NCBI GenBank assembly: GCA_945869465.1
Contig: CAMBPB010000005.1
Span: forward strand, 1 to 64,000
DNA from: Prosthecobacter debontii
GTDB taxonomy: Bacteria; Verrucomicrobiota; Verrucomicrobiia; Verrucomicrobiales; Akkermansiaceae
Direction of reading: 5' to 3'
DNA: 64,000 nt
Shown: positions 57,092-64,000 of the stretch, in pieces
Layout: each line of letters starts with the position of its first letter
Position numbering within the stretch: position 1 is the stretch's first letter
Made by a program: the position numbers and the translations under genes
The notes under the pieces: generated by a model
Seen by the model: the letters and a program-made list of their open reading frames with translations, nothing else
What the model was told of the DNA's origin: nothing
Database searches by the model: none

Positions 57092-58429
57092 TCACGGTTC
57101 CTCGGTCTGCTCCTCATTTGCGGGCGGCACGGCGAGGGGTGGAGTCACCGCTTCGATGGGTGGAATGGTCGCCTGGCCGGGCGGTCTGGCAATGAGCCCG
57201 CCGGGAAGTTGTTGAACGGAACCGGCATCGGCGGCCGGAGGCGGAGTGGCTTTGGCGATGAGTTGCTCGCGCTCTTTCAACAGTGCATCCACGGTGCTCT
57301 TGCCCACTTCGAACGTGCGCCCGGCAAAGGCCTTTTCCTTGGCGATTTTTTCAGTGAGGGCTTTGAGTCGATCGGTGAAGGCGGTGTCCTTGGTCTTGGC
57401 GTCTTCGGGTTTTTCACCATCCTCCTTCTTGCGCTCCTTCGGCAGCTCTGCGGTGACGGAAACGGTGAGCCGCAGATTGTCGCCGGCGGGAGGCTGCGGA
57501 TTTGCCGGATCCACAACCGGTGGCGGACCACTTGGCTTGACGGGCGTGATGGTTAGAACATAGGTGAATCCTTCGAAGGTCTCGATCACGGCATTGCGCC
57601 TGCCAGTGGGATCGGCGCGATCGGCGATTTTATCGGCGGCAACCACATCCTCGAAACGGGCGTAGGCGAACAGGCTCTTGAGCGGGGCCGCCACGGTGGC
57701 GTCGAGCACTTCGTTGCCGAGGGCACCTTCGAGCTTGAACTCGGCCTCCTCGGTCTCGCGGGTCAGCTTCCAGGCGGGCTCGTCCTTGGCCTTTTGGCTG
57801 AGGGTGATGGATTTGATTTTTTCCGGGCTGATGAAGTCCGTGGCGAGCCAGCGGGGCACTTCCGCGCTGACCGACGGGAACATCTCGCCCACCGCATAGA
57901 ATCCGGAGGTGTCGGCATGGTTGCGGATGTAGCGGCCGACGGCATTGGGTCCGCCCATGGGCGAGGGTTCGGCGGCGGTTTCGATGTTCTTGCCGAGGGA
58001 AACCTTGGCGAGTTGCTTGCCCGCGGCGTCCGTGAAGGTGGCTGTTAGGCCGCGCTCGCCGGCTTTGGTGGCGGCTTCGTCCATGCCGAAACGCGGCGCG
58101 AACGAGGGGCCGGCTTCCATGCCGCGGGTCACCTTGAGTTCGCCGAGCGTGCGAATCAAGTCATTGACATAAGTGCCGTTGGCCGGATAGCCGTCGCGCT
58201 GGGCGACGGTCCACTTGCCTTCTTTTTTGGCAAGCGTGACCGCACCGTCGGCACCTTGGATCTCGACGGCCGAAACCTCATTGCCGGGGAACGACTCAAA
58301 CAGTTTTTGCCCCGGCTCGCGCGAGGTGGCGCTCTGGGTCGTGTCTTTTTGCGTGAGCTTGATGGCAGTCACTGCCCCGCCAAGGGCGATGGCGATGACC
58401 CAGAGGATGATGACCTGACGTTTGTTCAT
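57092..58429 (-). CDS. DUF4340 domain protein, Gld-type transport operon
   Basis: Protein of 445 residues with one N-terminal membrane anchor (VIILWVIAIALGGAVTAI) and a long extracytoplasmic part. DUF4340-type repeats are visible: VSAVEIQGADGAVTLAKKEGKWTVAQR and IKSITLSQKAKDEPAWKLTRE. The C-terminal 60 residues are Pro/Ala-rich. It is the last gene of a four-gene run with an ATPase, a permease and a GldG-like protein, the standard partners of DUF4340. Its role in that transporter is not established. Confidence 0.88.
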   Translation of the reverse strand: MNKRQVIILWVIAIALGGAVTAIKLTQKDTTQSATSREPGQKLFESFPGNEVSAVEIQGADGAVTLAKKEGKWTVAQRDGYPANGTYVNDLIRTLGELKVTRGMEAGPSFAPRFGMDEAATKAGERGLTATFTDAAGKQLAKVSLGKNIETAAEPSPMGGPNAVGRYIRNHADTSGFYAVGEMFPSVSAEVPRWLATDFISPEKIKSITLSQKAKDEPAWKLTRETEEAEFKLEGALGNEVLDATVAAPLKSLFAYARFEDVVAADKIADRADPTGRRNAVIETFEGFTYVLTITPVKPSGPPPVVDPANPQPPAGDNLRLTVSVTAELPKERKKEDGEKPEDAKTKDTAFTDRLKALTEKIAKEKAFAGRTFEVGKSTVDALLKEREQLIAKATPPPAADAGSVQQLPGGLIARPPGQATIPPIEAVTPPLAVPPANEEQTEEP

Positions 58430-58468
58430 GTTAGGAAGGATTTAAAAGTTGAGATCTGGAATTTGAGA
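58430..58468. repeat. AT-rich spacer, similar to the next one in the operon
   Basis: A 39-bp spacer between the DUF4340 and GldG-like genes contains TTTAAAAGTTGAGATCTGG. It resembles the equally long spacer at 60380-60418 (TTTAAAATTGGATATTTG). Both are far more AT-rich than the surrounding genes. Confidence 0.65.
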
Positions 58469-60379
58469 TTATCGCGCGCGGGTGGAGCGGCGGCGCTGGA
58501 TGAAAAGCACGAGACCGAAGAGGATCACGATCAGCGGCATGGCGGCGACGTTGATCAGGGTGATTTTCCCGGCGAGTTTGTCCTTCTGGCGGCGAAGGTC
58601 TTTTTCCTGCTCGCGGATGAGCTTCGAGTATTCAACCTGTTCTTTGCGCAGTTTGCTGATTTCCGTTTCCTGTTCGGGCGAGAGATAGAGTTCGGAGCCG
58701 CTCGACTTCTTGGCCTGGAGTTCGCTGAGTTTCTGTTGGGCGGCCTTTTGCTTTTGCTGGAACTCTTCGATCTTCGATCCGACTTCCTTGTTGAAGTCCG
58801 CCTCCAATTTCTGGACCACGGTGAAGGGACGGCGGATCGCCGAGCGGGAACGCGAACCGATGAGGTGCTTGGAGCCGACGGCCTGATCGAGCAGGTTGAA
58901 GAGCAACGAGGCGTTGCCGTTGACGGGCGTCGCCATCTGGGTGCCGCCGAAGTTCTGCACGTTGTAGGCGACGCCGTTGTAAAAGGCGTCCACGTCGGCG
59001 ATGAGAAACACATTGCCGGGGCTGGCGGCTTCTTGCAACCAAGTGGGTTTGGCCTCGTCTTTTTTCCCGTCTGTCGCCTCGTCTTTTTTCTCATCGGCCG
59101 CTTCCCCCTCAGCCTTGGGCTTGCCTTCGGGGAAGGCGGTCTTGAAGGTGCCTTTGAGGTGAGTGACCAGATCGTAGGCGGTGCCGGACGAGCGGAAGGC
59201 GGTAGCGAGCGCGGGATCAAAACGCGAAGCCCGCATCGAATCAACAAACCCCGCGCCGGTGGTGGACTTGATCAGCGTGTTTGCCGACACGCCGCCGCCG
59301 CCGGTGGTGGTGAAGGCTCCGGGCAGGTAGAAGGTGACCGAGCCCAGATCCTTGGTGACGACGTTGTCTTGTTGCGGCATCAGGTTCTTGGGCAAGGTCA
59401 GCACGGCGATGCTGGTCTGGTCACGGGCGATGGGGGTCGCAAGCGACGGATCTCCCAGAACCTTGCTGGAATCAAACGATACCCCCCAGGCGGGAAGCAG
59501 GGTGGGCAGGGTGGATGTGGGTGGAGTGCCTTGCCCGCCCATCATCGGGTTGCCGCCGCCGCTGAGCTCGGCGGCCTTCGAATAGGCATCGAGGCAGGCC
59601 ACCACGGTTCCTCCGTTGAGCAAATACTGATCGATGGAAAACTCGACCGCCGGGGTGATGCCCGCGGGATGGAAGAGGAGCAGCACCTTGATTTCCTTCG
59701 GGTCGATGGTGGCAGCCTCCATCGAAAGGTCCACGAGGTCGAAGGACTGTTTGAGTTGCTGATAGATCACCCACGGTTGAGTGGGCCGCTGGCCCTGCAT
59801 CATCGCGGGGCCGCCCTTGAGATCCAGGGCGGACATGATGCCGATCTTGGGTTTGACGGGCGTGCTCACCTCGGCGATGGCCTTGGACAGGTGGAATTCC
59901 AGCATCGTTTCGTCCCGCGGGTCGATGAAGGGAATGACGCTGGTCTTGTCGAGGCAGGAGATTGCAAGGCCGAAGAAGAGGTTCTGGTCATCCATGCGCT
60001 GGCCGTTGATGCCATCCAGGTTGGCGGAGTCCTCGGCATCGGTATCGGGCTCGGGATCGAGGTTTTCGATCCGGAGCTTTCCTTTTGAAAGCGAGCCATA
60101 CTCCTTGATCAGGTCATCGACGCGGCGCATGTGGAGTTTGAGATCCTCCGGCATGTAGTCGGTGTTGCGCGAGGCGTAATAGCGGATGACGACGGGAGTA
60201 TCCAACTCGCCGAGGATGGCGCGGGTGCCATCCGAGAGCGTGTGGATTTTCTTCTCGGTGAAGTCCGCGCCGCGGTTGCCCAGCGGGGTGAGCGAGACAA
60301 GCCAGTTCGCGGAAATGGCGATGATGACGAGTGCGGCGACTCCGAACGCCGCGCGGGTGACGGGGTGGGTGATTTTCAT
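58469..60379 (-). CDS. gldG: GldG-like ABC transporter auxiliary protein
   Basis: Protein of 636 residues of the ABC-type_uncharacterised / GldG group: one membrane helix near the N-terminus (FGVAALVIIAISANWLV), a large periplasmic part (YYASRNTDYMPEDLKLHMRRVDDLIKEYGS, AVEFSIDQYLLNGGTVVACLD) and a C-terminal helix (INVAAMPLIVILFGLVLFI). A Lys/Asp/Glu-rich stretch (EAADEKKDEATDGKKDEAK) interrupts the middle, and a coiled coil of about 70 residues precedes the last helix. It works with the permease and ATPase upstream; the cargo is unknown. Confidence 0.9.
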   Translation of the reverse strand: MKITHPVTRAAFGVAALVIIAISANWLVSLTPLGNRGADFTEKKIHTLSDGTRAILGELDTPVVIRYYASRNTDYMPEDLKLHMRRVDDLIKEYGSLSKGKLRIENLDPEPDTDAEDSANLDGINGQRMDDQNLFFGLAISCLDKTSVIPFIDPRDETMLEFHLSKAIAEVSTPVKPKIGIMSALDLKGGPAMMQGQRPTQPWVIYQQLKQSFDLVDLSMEAATIDPKEIKVLLLFHPAGITPAVEFSIDQYLLNGGTVVACLDAYSKAAELSGGGNPMMGGQGTPPTSTLPTLLPAWGVSFDSSKVLGDPSLATPIARDQTSIAVLTLPKNLMPQQDNVVTKDLGSVTFYLPGAFTTTGGGGVSANTLIKSTTGAGFVDSMRASRFDPALATAFRSSGTAYDLVTHLKGTFKTAFPEGKPKAEGEAADEKKDEATDGKKDEAKPTWLQEAASPGNVFLIADVDAFYNGVAYNVQNFGGTQMATPVNGNASLLFNLLDQAVGSKHLIGSRSRSAIRRPFTVVQKLEADFNKEVGSKIEEFQQKQKAAQQKLSELQAKKSSGSELYLSPEQETEISKLRKEQVEYSKLIREQEKDLRRQKDKLAGKITLINVAAMPLIVILFGLVLFIQRRRSTRAR

Positions 60380-60418
60380 GTGACTTTAAAATTGGATATT
60401 TGAATTTTGAAATCCGCT
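60380..60418. repeat. AT-rich spacer before the GldG-like gene
   Basis: A 39-bp spacer with TTTAAAATTGGATATTTG, similar in length and sequence to the spacer at 58430-58468, suggesting a repeated intergenic element within the operon. Confidence 0.65.
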
Positions 60419-61150
60419 TCAGGAGCGTTTGGCGGAGAGGATGGCGCTGGTGCCTAGCAGGCAGACGAACATGAACGATCCGAACCAGACCAGGTCCTGG
60501 AGGCGGAACAGGCCGCGATTGAGCGAGCGGAAGTGTTCCCAGACGCCGATGGAAGTGACGGCTTCCACCACTGCTGGCGAGGCGGCCTTGCCGAGCTCGC
60601 GGGTGAAGTCATCGTAACCGCAGAGCACCATGGTCACGCAGACCGCGACCGAAACAATCAGGCAGACCACCTGGTCGCGGGTGCAGGCGGAGACGAGCAT
60701 GGTGATGGCCAGGAAGGTGGAGCAGACGAGGAAACTGCCGATGTATCCCGAGAAGATCGCGCCGTTGTCCGGATCTCCCAGGTAATTGACGGTTAGAATG
60801 ATCGGGAAGGTGAGCGCGAGGGCGACGAGCCAGACGGTGGCTGCGGCAAGAAACTTGCCGATGATGGCGCTCCAGGTGGAGAGCGGAAACGTACCTAGCA
60901 ACTCGATGGTTCCGGTGCGTTGTTCATCCGCCCAGAGTTTCATGCCGACCGCGGGTGCGAGCAGCATGAAGATCCACGGATGCCAGAAGAAGAACGTCCA
61001 TTCCAGCGAGGCGTCGCCGACCCGCATGAAGTTGCCGAAGCTGAACGTCAGTCCCAGCGAGAGGGCGAGGAAGATGACGATGATCGCATAAGCCGTAGGC
61101 TGGGCGAAGTAGCTGGTGAGCTCGCGTTTGTAGATGGTTAGAGAGGTCAT
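60419..61150 (-). CDS. gldF: ABC transporter permease, GldF/ABC-2 type
   Basis: Six-helix inner-membrane subunit, 243 residues. The N-terminus ITIYKRELTSYFAQPTAYAIIVIFLALSLGLTFSFGNFM and the loop KLWADEQRTGTIELLGTFPLSTWSAIIGKFLAA are hallmarks of GldF-like ABC-2 permeases. It pairs with the ATPase encoded just upstream and the GldG-like protein downstream. In Bacteroidota the same set supports gliding, but related sets are common in non-gliding bacteria. Confidence 0.92.
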   Translation of the reverse strand: MTSLTIYKRELTSYFAQPTAYAIIVIFLALSLGLTFSFGNFMRVGDASLEWTFFFWHPWIFMLLAPAVGMKLWADEQRTGTIELLGTFPLSTWSAIIGKFLAAATVWLVALALTFPIILTVNYLGDPDNGAIFSGYIGSFLVCSTFLAITMLVSACTRDQVVCLIVSVAVCVTMVLCGYDDFTRELGKAASPAVVEAVTSIGVWEHFRSLNRGLFRLQDLVWFGSFMFVCLLGTSAILSAKRS

Positions 61151-61224
61151 GGAAAGATGGTGGATTGCAGAGTGTGAATCGAAGATTGCAGAAGAGCAGG
61201 TCTTCTCTTGTGTCTGGGGTGTTC

Positions 61225-61956
61225 TTAAGCGGCTTCTTCCGTATCGCGGGTGGTCAATCGCCGGAACAGGTCGGTGAGCGAGCCATTACCGGATTGTTCG
61301 AGAAGCTGGGCGGGCGTGCCGTCAGCAACGATTTTGCCGCGGTCCACGATCACCGCGCGGGTGCAGGAGGCCTCGACTTCCTCAAGGATGTGGGTGGAGA
61401 AGAGGATGGCCTTGCTTTCCCCGAGGCGTTTGATGAGCTGCCGGACCTCGTGTTTCTGGTTGGGGTCGAGACCGTCGGTGGGTTCGTCGAGAATGAGCAC
61501 CTCGGGGTCGTGGAGCAGGGCTTGGGCGAGGCATGTGCGGTGACGGTAGCCTTTGGAAAGCGTGTCGATTGATTGCCGGGCGACGCTGCCGAGGAAGCAG
61601 GTTTCGATGGCGCGTTCGACCGCGTCGTTTTTCGCGGAACCCTTGAGGCCGCGGATGCTGGCGCAGAATTTCAGGAATCCGATCACGGTCATGTCGTGGT
61701 AGAGCGGCGCGGACTCCGGCAGGTAACCGACTTTGGTTTTGGCTTCCTTCGGATTGTCGATCACCGAAATGCCGCAAACCCTGGCGTCTCCCGAGGTCGG
61801 GGGAAGAAAACCGGTGATCATGCGCATGGTGGTCGATTTGCCGGCGCCATTGGGCCCGAGGAAACCGAGGACTTCACCTTTTTTGACTGTGAAGGTGAGG
61901 TGGTCCACGGCACGCTTGGATCCGAACTGTTTGGTGAGACTTTCGACTTCGATCAT
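61225..61956 (-). CDS. gldA: ABC transporter ATP-binding protein, GldA type
   Basis: Cytosolic ATPase of 243 residues. Walker A GFLGPNGAGKSTTMRMITGFLPP, Q-loop GYLPESAPLYHDMTV, signature motif TLSKGYRHRTCLAQALLHDPEVLILDEPTDGLDPNQ (LSKGY variant of LSGGQ, common in this subfamily), and H-loop FSTHILEEVEASC. It is the first gene of the four-gene run with permease, GldG-like and DUF4340 genes. Confidence 0.95.
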   Translation of the reverse strand: MIEVESLTKQFGSKRAVDHLTFTVKKGEVLGFLGPNGAGKSTTMRMITGFLPPTSGDARVCGISVIDNPKEAKTKVGYLPESAPLYHDMTVIGFLKFCASIRGLKGSAKNDAVERAIETCFLGSVARQSIDTLSKGYRHRTCLAQALLHDPEVLILDEPTDGLDPNQKHEVRQLIKRLGESKAILFSTHILEEVEASCTRAVIVDRGKIVADGTPAQLLEQSGNGSLTDLFRRLTTRDTEEAA

Positions 61957-62320
61957 GGGTGGGGATTCAGTTTGTCGGTGGGGCTTGCGGGCGGAAAGCG
62001 CCGCCGCAGCGGTTTCTAGTTTGAAAATGAGTCAAAGAAAAATGCAAGCGATTTATTGTCAGTGATGAGACCCGAGGAGAGGCGATTTGCCACAGGATCT
62101 GTCCGCTACGCTGCGATTCCCGAATCGCCGAGCTCATGCCGGGACAATGAGAAGGCCTGGCGCGCTCGTTCATTGGCGTTCCATGAGCCGTGCGGTTTGG
62201 AGACCGCAGCTCCTTGAAGCGAGTATCCGGCCCACACCTTCATGCACTGTTGGTTTCCACAAAACGTCATGCGCGGCACGATAAGGCCCCACGCGCGCGC
62301 TCCCAAGCACTGACAACTCC
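61957..62320. other. Intergenic region with a short hairpin
   Basis: About 360 bp between the end of ispE and the start of the ATPase gene (both minus). It holds TGCGGT-TTGGAG-ACCGCA at 62191-62208, similar in layout (followed by GCTCC) to the second hairpin of the 125-bp array. The rest shows nothing recognisable. Confidence 0.6.
62191..62208. repeat. Hairpin related to the tandem-array hairpin
   Basis: TGCGGT-TTGGAG-ACCGCA followed by GCTCC. In the 125-bp array the matching part is GCGGGTTTGGAAACCCGC followed by GCTCC, each preceded by an ATG-G/AGC-x-GTGC context. Confidence 0.65.
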
Positions 62321-63160
62321 TCACGATCCGATGGTGCCGCTCCAGTGCCAGAGTCCTGGCTCGAGTTCGTCGCGGGCGGACTTGGCGAGAGCCCCGGCAT
62401 CCGCATCGGCGTGCAACACCGCAAAGACGGTGGCGCCGGAGCCGCACAGGAGAGCGGCGGTGATTTCCCGACGATCCAGCAACCATTGTTTGAGTTCGGC
62501 GAGGAACCGGTGTTTGCCGAAGACCGGCCGTTCAAGGTCGTTGATCAGGGAAACACCGGCGATTTCCTGCGCGGCATAGAGGATTCCAGGAAGTTCCCGC
62601 GAGTGGCTCCAGCGGTGGTAGGCATCGGGCGTATGCACGCTGAACCAGGGTTTCAGCAGCAACACCCGCAGCGTCGGCGGGGACGAGAGAGGTTCGATCA
62701 TTTCCCCGCGTCCGGTGCAACGGGCGGCTCCGGGGGTGAGGAAAAACGGGATATCCGAACCGAGTGCCGCCGCGAGTGCGTGCAAGCGGGCCGCACCGAG
62801 TTTGCCGCCGTGGAGTTGGTCCAGTCCGATCAAGGTGGTCGCCGCGTCGCTGCTGCCGCCTCCAAGGCCCGCGCCGTGTGGGATGGATTTTTTCAGCGTG
62901 ATCGCGAATTTGCAGGGGGTTTCCGCAGCGGCTTCGTAGGCCCGCACGGCTTTCACGACGAGATTCTGTTCATCAGCCGGCAGCTTGGCATCATCGCAGT
63001 GGAATGAAAATTCGGCGTTTTCGCGGAATTCGAGTTGGTCCGACAAACCCGTCAATTTCACCATTAAGGAGTCGATCTCGTGGAATCCATCGTCGCGTTG
63101 GCCCAGCACGCGCAGCGAGAGATTGAGCTTGGCGGGGGCATGGAGTGTCAAAGTGCTCAT
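62321..63160 (-). CDS. ispE: 4-diphosphocytidyl-2-C-methyl-D-erythritol kinase
   Basis: GHMP kinase of the MEP isoprenoid pathway, 279 residues. LHAPAKLNLSLRVLGQRDDGFHEIDSLM at the N-terminus and the GHMP signature IPHGAGLGGGSSDAATTLIGL (ATP site) near residue 94. The C-terminal AALLCGSGATVFAVL is the substrate loop. Start ATG 63158-63160 overlaps the upstream pgeF stop (ATGA), so the pair is coupled. Confidence 0.96.
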   Translation of the reverse strand: MSTLTLHAPAKLNLSLRVLGQRDDGFHEIDSLMVKLTGLSDQLEFRENAEFSFHCDDAKLPADEQNLVVKAVRAYEAAAETPCKFAITLKKSIPHGAGLGGGSSDAATTLIGLDQLHGGKLGAARLHALAAALGSDIPFFLTPGAARCTGRGEMIEPLSSPPTLRVLLLKPWFSVHTPDAYHRWSHSRELPGILYAAQEIAGVSLINDLERPVFGKHRFLAELKQWLLDRREITAALLCGSGATVFAVLHADADAGALAKSARDELEPGLWHWSGTIGS

Positions 63161-63873
63161 AACGGAAAATCGCGAACCATCAGGGCCATCATGCGGCCGG
63201 TTTTTCCCAGCTCCTTCCGGTAACTGTAGAATCGAGCGGGATCAAACGCCGTATTGAGGCCGCAGTCGATGAAATTTCCCACTCCCGCGAGGCTTGCCTG
63301 ATGGCCGATCTCCGCGGCGAAATCAATTTCATAATCGGGCGGCCGGATGCAGGGACCGAGCACCGCCGTCACGTCCTCAGCACGGGTGCCGAAATGTGCC
63401 GCCATTCGCTCCAGTGCGGTGGCGAATATATTCGATGCGGTGCCTTTTTTGCCGGAGTGCAGCAAGCCGATCGCTCCGGTTCTGCGGTCCGCAAGCCAGA
63501 TTGCCCCACAATCGGCGACATAAATGGCAAGCACCATGCCGGGTTCCCGGGTGATTAGGCCGTCCACTCCGGGTACCAGCGGCAACCCATCCGGAGCGAT
63601 CATTTGCGGACTGCCCGGCACGAGGGCCACGGCGTTGCCATGCACCTGTTCGGCTCGCCACCAGGTGGCGGCGGGACCGCCGAATTCCCAAACCGCTGCT
63701 TCATGGACGGGCCGCAGTTGGCCCATCGCCTCATCCCGGTCGCCAGTGAGGCGAAGCTCCGACACGCGGCCAATCCAGCCGGCGCGGACGCCTGGGATGG
63801 CATTCACGGGAGCCAGAAAGGGGAACGCCTCCGTCACCCGGGGACGGTAACGGAGGCGCTGAGGATTCGCCAA
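63157..63873 (-). CDS. pgeF: YfiH/PgeF family purine nucleoside or peptidoglycan-editing protein
   Basis: Copper-free 'laccase-domain' protein of 238 residues. EQVHGNAVALV, VADCGAIWLADRRTGAIGLLHSGKKGTASNI and LGPCIRPPDYEIDFA give the Zn/His-Cys pattern of YfiH (H, C, H). Such proteins act on purine nucleosides or help correct peptidoglycan precursors. The start is uncertain: a TTG at 63871-63873 gives the longest frame, and a GTG at 63837 is equally plausible. It overlaps ispE by 4 bp. Confidence 0.88.
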   Translation of the reverse strand: MANPQRLRYRPRVTEAFPFLAPVNAIPGVRAGWIGRVSELRLTGDRDEAMGQLRPVHEAAVWEFGGPAATWWRAEQVHGNAVALVPGSPQMIAPDGLPLVPGVDGLITREPGMVLAIYVADCGAIWLADRRTGAIGLLHSGKKGTASNIFATALERMAAHFGTRAEDVTAVLGPCIRPPDYEIDFAAEIGHQASLAGVGNFIDCGLNTAFDPARFYSYRKELGKTGRMMALMVRDFPL

Positions 63874-63906
63874 GCTGGTTTTTGAATCAGGTGGTGATTC
63901 CTTCGC

Positions 63907-64000
63907 TCACACTAGGACGCGGCCTTGAATGGCGCGCTTGGTGTGTTCGACGGCTTCGGCCTGGTCTTCATCCATACCTGCCAGAATTCCAGCCAGATCG
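63907..64000 (-). CDS. C-terminal end of a gene cut by the window edge
   Basis: The minus strand reads DLAGILAGMDEDQAEAVEHT and then KRAIQGRVLV before a TGA at 63907-63909. Thirty residues are visible with good codon composition and no start, so this is the tail of a gene that begins beyond the window. The family cannot be named. Confidence 0.6.
   Translation of the reverse strand, partial: DLAGILAGMDEDQAEAVEHTKRAIQGRVLV

Overview
The window is GC-rich chromosomal DNA that most resembles a free-living member of the Verrucomicrobiota (PVC superphylum). The evidence is a paired DUF1587/1592/1588/1585 c-type cytochrome-like protein and DUF1552 Tat protein, several sulfatase and formylglycine-generating-enzyme genes or remnants, a Rho factor with a very long low-complexity N-terminus, and GldA/F/G plus DUF4340 transport genes. 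No rRNA, tRNA, CRISPR array, prophage or intact transposase was seen. The lineage is inferred from gene content only.

Layout. 1-3.3 kb: ferrous iron uptake (feoA, and feoB cut by the left edge), then kbl. 3.5-8.6 kb: DUF2452 protein, GlcD-type oxidase, sulfatase, YqeY-like protein, PfkB kinase. 8.7-15.1 kb: a minus-strand surface-polysaccharide block (GT4 enzyme, KpsC-like double Kdo transferase, second GT4 enzyme) followed by a POT peptide transporter carrying a large extra domain. 15.5-24 kb: rho, yebC, a secreted protein, a dehydrogenase, a YgfZ-like protein, a 125-bp tandem repeat array, a membrane protein, an FtsB/DivIC-like protein and trpD. 24-31 kb: sugar-porter MFS protein, orphan RelB/DinJ-type antitoxin, RapA helicase, recF. 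31-36 kb: aspartate aminotransferase, small lipoprotein, methyltransferase and tlyA, mixed with decayed gene pieces (formylglycine-generating enzyme, DUF2330, HAF repeat, sulfatase tail).

36.6-49.4 kb holds nitrogen assimilation: gltB-gltD, then exported superoxide dismutase, coaX, and an ammonium transporter divergent from a TorF-type porin, then a xylulokinase-like FGGY kinase. GltBD consumes the ammonium-derived nitrogen that AmtB would import, so the two loci fit one pathway although they are separate transcription units. 49.5-53.1 kb: Phd/VapC-type toxin-antitoxin pair, hisC, a zinc-ribbon-like protein, mnmE. 53.2-57 kb: the DUF1592/DUF1552 pair. 57-62 kb: a GldA/F/G plus DUF4340 operon. 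62.3-64 kb: ispE, pgeF and the tail of one more gene cut by the right edge.

The most unusual signals are: a strong preference for the word GTTAG/CTAAC over its sister words across the whole window; a pseudopilin-like domain inserted in the peptide transporter; short hairpin repeats, some near-identical, at several gene ends; a 24-25-bp direct repeat bracketing the orphan antitoxin and reaching the rapA start codon; and a patch of overlapping pseudogene fragments at 34.2-35.1 kb.
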